Below are positions 45,901 to 53,200 of a stretch of DNA of 64,000 bases, in pieces. The stretch lies in contig NZ_DASTAT010000026.1 in assembly GCF_035712445.1 (NCBI RefSeq), positions 107,386-171,385 on the forward strand, read 5' to 3'. A model generated the notes under the pieces. That model was not told the origin of the DNA. It saw only the letters and a program-made list of their open reading frames with translations, and did not search any database. Origin of the DNA: Oligoflexus sp. (GTDB taxonomy: Bacteria > Bdellovibrionota_B > Oligoflexia > Oligoflexales > Oligoflexaceae). The translations under genes and the position numbers were made by a program. Position 1 is the stretch's first letter; each line of letters starts with the position of its first letter.

Positions 45901-47426
45901 TTCTGGATGCGGATATACTGAGTTCCCTCGATGACTTTGTTGGCTTCAACTGCATACTGGCAACCGCCCAGATGGTTCATGCGGTTGGTGGTGGCAGGGG
46001 TCGGCCAGTTGTAGTAATCGCTGGTCGTCAGGAGATAAAGATCCCCGATGTTGCAGCTCTGAAGGCCGATCGTCATTTTCGGATTGCTGGCGCTCGCCGA
46101 AAAGTCGAGCTGGATCGTATAATTCCCCTGCGGCAGCCACAGATTGGGGCTGGTATCCGTGGACGCCATGCAGCTGACCGTTTGCTCACCTACGAAGGAT
46201 CCTTGATTCGCAAAGCAGCGGGTCTTGCCATCAGCTGTTGCGATCCCAAAGCCTCCGCCCCAGATGGCATCCATATCCACCGTATAAACGCAGTTACCGG
46301 CTGCAGTGAAAGCCTTCGTGGCGTAAGTGCCTGCCGCCGTATAGGTCGTGGTCGTCAGTCGTAATTCTGGAGCGCCTGCACCGCAGAAATTGGACGCCGG
46401 CTGGGCAACAGGTGCTGCCGCACCGGGGACGCTGACCGCACTGCTCCAAGGGGAAATGGTTTGCCGAGCCTGATCATCCATGCAGCGAAAGCGGGCATAG
46501 AGAGTGTGGGCTTCGACTTTGGCAATTTTATAGCTGACGGATAAGGACGAGCCAGCCTCGATATTGAGTCCGCCTGTGGCCTCGATTTTTTCAAAAAGAT
46601 CCACCTGGCAGGCATTCAGACTGCGGCCGCTTTCAATGCTGGCGGCGGCTTTGACCGTTCGTTGCGCCGAATCCATGGAAAGGGAGACATTCAGCCATTT
46701 CACGACGGGAATGCTGGCCTTGCTCAGAACTTCCGTTTCCGTCACGACGCCCGTATGGGTTACGACAGCGACGTTGTCCTTATTCACGATCGGTTCCGCT
46801 GTGGTGACTTCCAGTTTTTCCGCGATCGGAGCACTGACCTCAGCAAGCCAGTAGGCCCCGAAGTAGCCTTCGAAGAGGACCGAACCTGCTTCCGAAAAGC
46901 GGAGGTCGCTGCTGGCAATGGCGCCCGCTTTCAATTCTCCATTCACAAAGTATTTATAAAAAACTGTGTAGTATTTGCCGTTATTCAGTGCCAGTCCCGC
47001 TGTCGGATTGATAGGCATGGCAATGGTCAAGGGTTTGGTAAGGTCCACATTCTCGGTCGGGCGGATGATGAGTCCCGAGCCCACGGGTTTGATCGTGATG
47101 TCCGAGCTGATCGCGAGTGAGCCCGCGACGGATGTTTGGGATAAGGGGACCGCTTCCTCGACAACCAGGTCGGCGGCGATGGCCAGGGCTCCGGCAGGCA
47201 GCGTCACCGAGGAACCCGCGAGCGCTCCCGAGGGCGCTGGGATGGTCGTGGCCACCTTTGCCGAAGGGTCATAGGACGAGATCGCCTTGCCTGCGGTCGA
47301 TGATACCGTGGCCGCCAGCCGCGGGGCTTCATCCAGGGTGGAAACTTTTCCCTTGGACACAACCGGCATATAGAAACAGCCGCCGAGGCTTAAACTGATG
47401 AGGATCATTACGACCTGAGCATGCAT
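42957..47426 (-). CDS. giant surface lipoprotein with Cys modules and a C-terminal kelch propeller
   Basis: 1,489 residues. A lipobox (LSLGGC, C17) is followed by a ZU5-like domain (SVTLPAGALAIAADLVVEE, about 60-150), an Ig/FnIII-like region (~235-340), then a long array of roughly 100-residue modules with paired cysteines and GxYxxxL-type strands (~350-1060). From ~1080 to the end are six kelch blades marked by LWRFDTANQTW, LWTYDLGTNEW, LWVFDTAAKTW, MWSYNSATNTW, IWNFDPLTGQW and LWYLDF. GGAGGGG precedes the ATG. It is probably surface-exposed and binds carbohydrate or protein. No catalytic residues of galactose oxidase are evident. Confidence 0.78.
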   Translation of the reverse strand: MHAQVVMILISLSLGGCFYMPVVSKGKVSTLDEAPRLAATVSSTAGKAISSYDPSAKVATTIPAPSGALAGSSVTLPAGALAIAADLVVEEAVPLSQTSVAGSLAISSDITIKPVGSGLIIRPTENVDLTKPLTIAMPINPTAGLALNNGKYYTVFYKYFVNGELKAGAIASSDLRFSEAGSVLFEGYFGAYWLAEVSAPIAEKLEVTTAEPIVNKDNVAVVTHTGVVTETEVLSKASIPVVKWLNVSLSMDSAQRTVKAAASIESGRSLNACQVDLFEKIEATGGLNIEAGSSLSVSYKIAKVEAHTLYARFRCMDDQARQTISPWSSAVSVPGAAAPVAQPASNFCGAGAPELRLTTTTYTAAGTYATKAFTAAGNCVYTVDMDAIWGGGFGIATADGKTRCFANQGSFVGEQTVSCMASTDTSPNLWLPQGNYTIQLDFSASASNPKMTIGLQSCNIGDLYLLTTSDYYNWPTPATTNRMNHLGGCQYAVEANKVIEGTQYIRIQNLNGSYSCGDGSTLDPHNQKTISCGSTPGYYTLSAYGSFVVGHKYLLNLGNNLDMNGQPTATPYLWAQEVDKCQENRYILGPTSAGNNRQPGVNSFMKNGSCMFEYSFIQSGASFSPFFIGIGEGADKCGVAPATGASSSVYLDCSTSAVGIDFQSSVSANNAYRITIQSDIYTGRPNYVNINPIANVCMDPLYAVKNATTGFRPSLQESLTEISECIYQYEWTPTAASRSLSFVNGNNPGYRCGKFPGRMDPVVNGPAVDGSCYNNYDLAVDYPFTPIGVVDGQRYKINLDFRLGMDRPRINIASHTMAACPELYVTGFGGLPNYPHSSNKMTQTGDCNYSFHFKTPPTTPAYNFRVTDASGNLQCGRMNYNPSTSGSTQTVSMSCGVSPATDFSIGLGTDAHYQVNVHYESGGESNLSIVNMWRPCYSMLDGPSGVEQNAGYTRNTTTVGQCVEEMLWVPTSTTNAFVLRSDYYGNAHYCGLQAGSPQPNLAGGEANALCSIFNVTSSHNVSLANGITPGSKYLVRLDRGETPYDPAKISISPVGNVYAPTQAAWIQGSSAYNSNNTPAYPGARRGAAVWVPEASSFRYMFGGLGYADNAAQSNLADLWRFDTANQTWTLEPDGTYGNPLGFVSTWGTPHPLNRPGGRDSALAIFDPTGAGKLWLFGGSGVSTSGGPGYMNDLWTYDLGTNEWTLVSGDPTIIDQNGVMNAFNVPATTNRPGARVASSGWFHAGKLYVFGGYGYPDSSSPFAGARGHLNDLWVFDTAAKTWAMINGSNLHDNPGDATMPSARRWTMQWKAPNGLVWLFGGHGAASNGVGYLNDMWSYNSATNTWTRFGGPDFINGTMVSGMRSVSSNIIWPASRFAATTWTSSDGKLYMFGGDGRTTNWGNSGYLSDIWNFDPLTGQWTWLAGLTQNSNGVESPWASLPGGYVPQGTFSSLTPGSRSNAMSWPDSSGNVYIFGGVSNYGYFNDLWYLDF

Positions 47427-47481
47427 GGCATTCCCCTCCGCTCTGCTATACAAGCAGACTATCGGAAGGATTTAGCAGAAT

Positions 47482-47508
47482 ATAAGAAAAGGCGCTTTTC
47501 AGCGCCTT
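47482..47508 (-). terminator. rho-independent terminator after the SH3 protein gene
   Basis: AAGGCGCT (47489-47496) / AGCGCCTT (47501-47508), a perfect eight-base stem with a four-base loop, is followed on the minus strand by TTTTCTTATATT. It lies 33 bases beyond the stop at 47541 and isolates that gene from the kelch lipoprotein gene. Confidence 0.88.
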
Positions 47509-47540
47509 CCTCGAATCTTACAGTTGTGATCAGACTCTTA

Positions 47541-48095
47541 CTAATCCGCGGCGTCGGCTTGTTTACTGTTAGTATTTTCAATCTCTTTCAGAACGAGATG
47601 CTCCAGTCGATCCACGCGGGCATTGGCCACCACGCGATCTTCCATACGATAAACCGCACGCAGATCAGGACGGATGTTACCGGCCATCGCCGTGTCCTTG
47701 GACTCATCCAGACCCCTCACACCCATGACCGCGGAACGCGCTCGGGTGGAGTCGCTGCCATCATTATTCTGCCTCGCTTTCAAGGCTTCATCACGCAGGG
47801 CGGACGCCAGGTTTGAATCCTCACCGGCCTGTCTTTGCACGAGCATGACGGAAACAAAGCCGGCTTTGCCGTCTTTGGTTTTGACTTTCCAGAACATGCC
47901 TTCACGATCTCCGGCTTCCAGGACCTCGCCCTTTTTCAGTTCGACAAGGACAGCCGCATCTTTTTTGGCTTCTGCCGTAACGGGCACACCATCCTTTTTC
48001 GCTGCAACGGGAGCTGCCCAAAGCCCGGAATGGACCGTCAGCAGTCCGGCTAAGACAAGTGCATTCTGAATTGTGACTCGAGGGCATAATTTCAT
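47541..48095 (-). CDS. exported bacterial-SH3-domain protein
   Basis: 184 residues. The signal peptide ends at HSGLWA. One bacterial SH3 domain (about 36-90) carries AVLVELKKGEVLEAGDREGMFWKVKTKDG, here split as VLVELKKGEVLEAG and FWKVKTKDGKAGFV. The C-terminal ~90 residues are helical and charged (AVYRMEDRVVANARVDRLEHLVLKE). Such proteins usually bind peptidoglycan or partner proteins in the envelope. GAGGAG precedes the ATG. It is a single-gene unit with its own terminator. Confidence 0.8.
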   Translation of the reverse strand: MKLCPRVTIQNALVLAGLLTVHSGLWAAPVAAKKDGVPVTAEAKKDAAVLVELKKGEVLEAGDREGMFWKVKTKDGKAGFVSVMLVQRQAGEDSNLASALRDEALKARQNNDGSDSTRARSAVMGVRGLDESKDTAMAGNIRPDLRAVYRMEDRVVANARVDRLEHLVLKEIENTNSKQADAAD

Positions 48096-48171
48096 GAGAA
48101 CTCCTCCCGCAGACCTTTTCCTCTAGTATATAGCTTCGGCCGGCGCGGGAGGGAGATGAGCGGATTCGCAT

Positions 48172-48202
48172 GGCCATGGATTTTCTTCAAAAATCCATGG
48201 CC
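48172..48202. other. 13-bp perfect hairpin after tyrS
   Basis: GGCCATGGATTTT (48172-48184) / AAAATCCATGGCC (48190-48202) with a five-base loop lies nine bases beyond the tyrS stop at 48211. The T residues are inside the stem and no T run follows on the minus strand, so it may be a 3' stability element or a variant terminator. Confidence 0.65.
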
Positions 48203-48210
48203 TTATCCAA

Positions 48211-49452
48211 CTATTTGGCGAGCTTTAAGGTGTGATAGGATTTTTTACCTTTGCGAACCAGGACCCCATCCTCGGTTTTCAGACGGGCCACGGCCAGGGT
48301 CGCGCTCGTGCTGGTGACCTTGTCATTATCCAGGGTCAGGCCTCCGCCTTCGATCAGGCGTCGAGCTTCACTCTTACTGGTAAAAATACCCGCCAGAACC
48401 AAAATGTCCACGACGCTGACTTCATCCGCGGCCGGCAGATCCTTTGCGTTCACCAAAGCCTCTGGAGCTTCCGGCTTGCCACCGGCTCCGCCTGCAAAAA
48501 GTCCAGCCGCCATGGTTTTGGATTTGTTGGCTTCCTCTTCACCGTGAATGAGTTTGGTGGCCTCATAGGCCAGCACGATCTTGGCGTCGTTGATTTCACG
48601 ACCACGGAGGGCGCCGAGGCGCTTGACTTCAGCCACGGGCAGATCGCTGAAATAGAAGAGGCACTGCTCGACCATGCTGTCATCAATATTGCGGAAGTAC
48701 TGGAACAACTCGAAGGGTGGCGTAAGGTTCGGATCGATCCACACCGCGCCTTTTTCCGTTTTCCCCATTTTTTTGCCTTCCGCCGTGACCAGAAGGGGCA
48801 TCGTCACGCAGAACGCCTGCTTTTGTTCCTTCCTCCGCACAAGCTCCATGCCGCCGAGCATGTTGCTCCACTGATCATCACCACCCAGCTGCACCGTGCA
48901 GTCTTCATGCTTATTGAGGTGGTAGAAATCGTAGCTCTGCAGAATCATGTAATTGAATTCAAGGAAGGAGAGACCCTTTTCCAAACGGAGGCGCACGGAT
49001 TCCGCGGTCAGCATCCGGTTAACGGAAAAATGCACACCGAATTCCCGCAGAAGGGGCAGGTACTGGAGCTTCGAAAGCCAGTCGGCGTTATTCGTCACGA
49101 TGCCTTTTTTGGGATCTTTGAAATCAATGAAGGGCGCGAGCTGCTTTTTAAAATGTTCCGCGCGCGCATTGATCGTCTCCGGATCCACCATCTGCCGCAT
49201 ATCGGTCTTGCCGGTCGGGTCGCCGATCAGAGCCGTGGCTCCGCCCAGCAAAACAATGACGCGATGACCGGCCTGCTGCCAACGGCGTAGACCCAGAACC
49301 GGAAGCAGGTGACCGACATGCAAGCTATCAGCTGTTGGATCAAAGCCGGCATAAGCCGTGCGCACGCCACTGGCCAGATGAGCCCGCAGCTCGTCCTCGT
49401 GGGTTACCTGCGCCAGCATTCCCCGTTCCTGCATTGTTTCCAAAAAGCCCAT
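48211..49452 (-). CDS. tyrS: tyrosyl-tRNA synthetase
   Basis: About 413 residues. It charges tRNA-Tyr. The class I HIGH variant is HVGH in DSLHVGHLLPVLGLRRW. The KMSKS variant is KMGKT in AEGKKMGKTEKGAVWID, a form usual in this family. The C-terminal S4-type RNA-binding domain is present (TSKSEARRLIEGGGLTLDNDKV). The ATG at 49452 has AGGGAG eight bases upstream; a TTG six bases earlier is in frame. It is divergent from the CobU-like gene. I saw no T-box leader. Confidence 0.97.
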   Translation of the reverse strand: MGFLETMQERGMLAQVTHEDELRAHLASGVRTAYAGFDPTADSLHVGHLLPVLGLRRWQQAGHRVIVLLGGATALIGDPTGKTDMRQMVDPETINARAEHFKKQLAPFIDFKDPKKGIVTNNADWLSKLQYLPLLREFGVHFSVNRMLTAESVRLRLEKGLSFLEFNYMILQSYDFYHLNKHEDCTVQLGGDDQWSNMLGGMELVRRKEQKQAFCVTMPLLVTAEGKKMGKTEKGAVWIDPNLTPPFELFQYFRNIDDSMVEQCLFYFSDLPVAEVKRLGALRGREINDAKIVLAYEATKLIHGEEEANKSKTMAAGLFAGGAGGKPEAPEALVNAKDLPAADEVSVVDILVLAGIFTSKSEARRLIEGGGLTLDNDKVTSTSATLAVARLKTEDGVLVRKGKKSYHTLKLAK

Positions 49453-49586
49453 GTCCAAGTCTCCCTGTTGGATGAGCCCCTACATTTATCAATCAGCGTG
49501 GGAACAGACAAGGCCGACCTGCGTCCGGGAGGACGAAGCGGTTCCTTTTCTATGTTAAAATTACTTATTCAGACATGGAGGCCCCT

Positions 49587-50183
49587 ATGCGACCTGATCC
49601 CCTGCAGTACCCGGCCTTGCCTACACCTGTCCTGGTTTTGGGCGCAGCCTATACGGGAAAATCGGAACTGGCGCATAAAACCCTGGATCCGGCGCGTAAA
49701 ACGCTCGTGATCGGGACCGCGGATTTGTCCGAAGGTTTGATCGCTCTTCGGGTTGAAGAACTGCGGCGGCAAAGGCCGGAGCATTGGGTGCATCATGATG
49801 GTCCCTTGGACCTGGCCGGGCATCTGCGTTCGCATGCCCCTGAGTATGAGCAGATCCTGGTGGATTCGATCAATCAATGGGTCGCGAACCTTGTGCTGAC
49901 TCATGCTCAAAAATATTCACTGGAGCAGCTGCAGCCTCTTTGCGAGCGCGAGGTTTTCAATTTCTGCGCCGCGGTGGAAGAGACGAGGCATCTGACCCGC
50001 ATCGTGCTCGTGTCCAGTGAAGTCGGCGCGGGCATCACCCCACCAAAACCCGTGGCCCGCCTCTTCCGGCAGCTGGTGAGCCGCATCAACTGCCGCCTGG
50101 CCGAACACGCAGCGGCCGTGCTGCTGGTGAGCGCTGGCATCCCGATGCTGATCAAAGGCGAATGGCCGAATCTGCCTCAATGA
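49587..50183 (+). CDS. CobU/CobP-like protein lacking the guanylylated histidine
   Basis: 198 residues, the length of adenosylcobinamide kinase/guanylyltransferase. The framework matches: a P-loop (GAAYTGKS, altered from GGARSGKS), RPEHW, ILVDSINQWVANL, VSSEVGAGITP and ARLFRQLVSRINCRLAEHA, ending near GIPMLIKG. However, the histidine pair of R-I-Q-H-H-K in Salmonella CobU, whose second histidine carries GMP, aligns with RVEELRR here, so both are lost. Guanylyltransferase activity is therefore doubtful. No other cobalamin gene is near. The ATG at 49587 follows GGAGG by five bases. Confidence 0.75.
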   Translation: MRPDPLQYPALPTPVLVLGAAYTGKSELAHKTLDPARKTLVIGTADLSEGLIALRVEELRRQRPEHWVHHDGPLDLAGHLRSHAPEYEQILVDSINQWVANLVLTHAQKYSLEQLQPLCEREVFNFCAAVEETRHLTRIVLVSSEVGAGITPPKPVARLFRQLVSRINCRLAEHAAAVLLVSAGIPMLIKGEWPNLPQ

Positions 50184-50219
50184 GGCGCACCCAGGAAGAA
50201 AATGTCCGGACCCCGGTAA

Positions 50220-53200
50220 ATGTCATTAGACGATGGCATGAAGAGCCTGTTAACAAGAGAGGGTCAGGCATTTTTTTTTACGGTGAACGGATTGACCACT
50301 GTCATTATAACTGAAAAACCTTCTGTGGCTCGCGACATCGCGCAGGTCCTGGGACTCACGCGCCAGGGCAAAGGCTTTATTGAAGGCCCCGACTATAAGG
50401 TGGCCTGGGCTTACGGGCATCTTGTTGGACTCGCCGAGCCGCATCAGATGAATCCCGCTTGGAAGTCCTGGCGACTCGCTGATCTGCCGATGCTTCCCGA
50501 AAGCTGGCCGCTTGAAATCATGCCGGACACTGCCGATCAGTTTGCAGTGCTCGATATGCTCATGAATGATGCGCGCACGCAGAAAATTATCTGCGCAACG
50601 GATGCCGGGCGCGAGGGTGAGCTTATCTTTCGTTATATCTATGACAAGGCCAGGTGCCGTAAGCCTGTGGAGCGGCTTTGGATTTCGTCGCTGACGCCCG
50701 AGGCCATTCGGCAGGGACTCGCTCAGCTGAAGCCGTCGCGGGAGTTTGATAGCCTGGCTGATTCTGCCAAGGCTCGCAGTCGTGCGGACTGGCTTGTGGG
50801 GATGAATCTATCCCGCGCCTGGTCGCTGGTGAGTGGCGAACATTATTCGATTGGTCGGGTGCAGACGCCGACCCTGGCCATGCTCGTCGAGCGCGAGAAG
50901 GCTATTTTGAATTTCGTGGTCGAGGACTATGCGGTTCTGCAGGCGGAATTTTCGCAGGACGGGTCCTTTCCCTATTCCACGGAATTTTTTGCGGCGGGTG
51001 AACGGAAGACGGCGCCCGTGGCCAAACGCTTCAAGCCGGATGATCCTGAGCTGCCTTCGCTTTTGACGAGGCTCCAGGCACAGACCTATGTGGTGACGAG
51101 CCTCAAGGAAAAAGCCAACCGGATGCCGCCGCCGCAGTTCTATGATTTGACCGAACTGCAACGGCATGCGAACCGAATCTTTGGCTACAGTGCGCAAAGG
51201 ACTTTGGACCTGGCGCAGGATCTTTATGAGAAGTATAAGCTCATCACCTATCCGCGGACGGACAGCCGCTTTATCACCGAAGATCTTCAGAATAAATTAC
51301 CGGAGATAGTCGAGACCCTCAGGCCCCGGTATGCGGACGAGCTGCCTGCAAATTTTGTGTGGCGCCCTTTGGGAAAACGTTTTGTGGATGCCGCGCAGGT
51401 CAGCGACCACCATGCGATCCTTCCCACTGGACAAAGATCGGCAAGGCTGACTGGCGATCATGAAAAATTATTCGATATGATCTGCCGGCGTCTTCTGACG
51501 GCTTATATGGATGACTTTGTCACAAGGCAAACCGATGTGATCGTTTCCGCTGCGAATGGACCGGCGGATGAAGGTTTTTTCACCCGGGGTCGCAAGGTCG
51601 TCGATGCAGGCTGGAAGGTTTTGGATTTTGGCCGGACCCACAGCGGGGAAAAGGAATTGCCTCCCGCTTTGGCTGTGGACCGTCAGCAGGATTTGCAGAA
51701 ACTGCAGTCCGATCTGCGCAAGACCGTTCCCCCGCCCCGGCATACGGATGCCTCGCTCCTGACAGCGATGGAAACCGCGGGAGCGAATCTGGATGATAAG
51801 GAAATGTCGGCGGTGATGCGCGAGCACGGACTCGGAACTCCGGCGACGCGGTCGGGTATGATAGAGACTCTGATCAAGCGGCAGTATATCGAGCGGGATA
51901 AGAAAGCCTTCCGCGTGACGGAAAAGGGACTGAACCTGATCGAACTGGTCAGCGACGAGATCAAAAGTCCGGAGCTGACCGGACATTGGGAACTGAAGTT
52001 AAGTCAAATGCGAAGGGGTCAGGGGACGCTTGAGGAGTTTACGCACGAAATCATGGATTTTGTGCGGGACATGACGCGGGCCTGTCTGGATAAAAAACCT
52101 GCGGCTCCACGCCCACGGGCCGGTGCCACGAGCGCTGCTGCGGTCGAAAGCGTGAAGGTCGGTGCGCGGCCGCGAGCGGGAGCGACCGCACAGGCCGCGG
52201 TCGATGCCGTTTCATCGCCTGCTCCGCAAGCCCGCAGCGTCGTCACGCGGGGGCCTGTCGCCCCCACGCGCGAGAACCTGCGACGCATTCTGAAAGAACG
52301 CTTTGGCTTTCCCGAATTTCGCAATCATCAGGAAGCCACCTGTATGGATCTTGTGGCTGGCCGTGATGTGCTGCTGGTCATGCCCACAGGTGCGGGTAAA
52401 TCTTTATGCTACCAACTGCCAGGTCTGGCCTTGGGTGGACCAACCTTGGTCATCAGTCCTTTGATCGCCCTCATGGATGATCAGGTGCAGCGCCTCCAAA
52501 GCATCGGCCTGCGGGCAGATGCGATTCACTCCGGGAAAACAAGGCCGCAGTCGCAAAAAATCTGTCAGCAGTATGCGGACGGCGAATTGGAATTCCTCTT
52601 CATCGCACCAGAAAGACTCGGCGTGACCGGCTTCGTTCCCTTCCTGGCCAAGCATAAACCGACTCTGATCGCGATTGATGAAGCCCACTGCATCTCACAA
52701 TGGGGTCATGACTTCCGCTATGACTATCGGCGTCTGGCCGAACGCCTCACGCCGCTGCAGCCCACTGTGACCGTGGCCATGACGGCAACAGCGACCAGCC
52801 GCGTGCAAAGGGATATCATCGACAATCTTTCGCTGAAAAATCCCGCATTGCATGTGCACGGATTCCGCCGCACCAATATCGCGATCGAACATATCGAACT
52901 CAGTCGCAAGGATCGACCGATGGCGGCCATGGGCCTTTTGAAATCCGGGGCCCTGCCTGCGATCGTCTATACTCCGACCCGCAAGGACGCCGAGGCTCTG
53001 GCTCTGCTCCTGGGCCGTAAATTCCGGGCTGCCGCTTATCATGCAGGCATGGATCCCCGGAGTCGTCAGAAGGTACAGACGGACTTTCTGGAAAACCAAC
53101 TCGAAGTTATCGTCGCCACCATTGCCTTTGGCATGGGTATCGACAAGGCCAACGTCAGAACGGTCGTACACATGGCTGTTCCAAGTTCCATCGAAGGCTA

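Noticed and set aside
49453-49586. T-box riboswitch upstream of tyrS (also considered for cysS)
   Set aside because: No T-box consensus or antiterminator structure could be seen in either leader.
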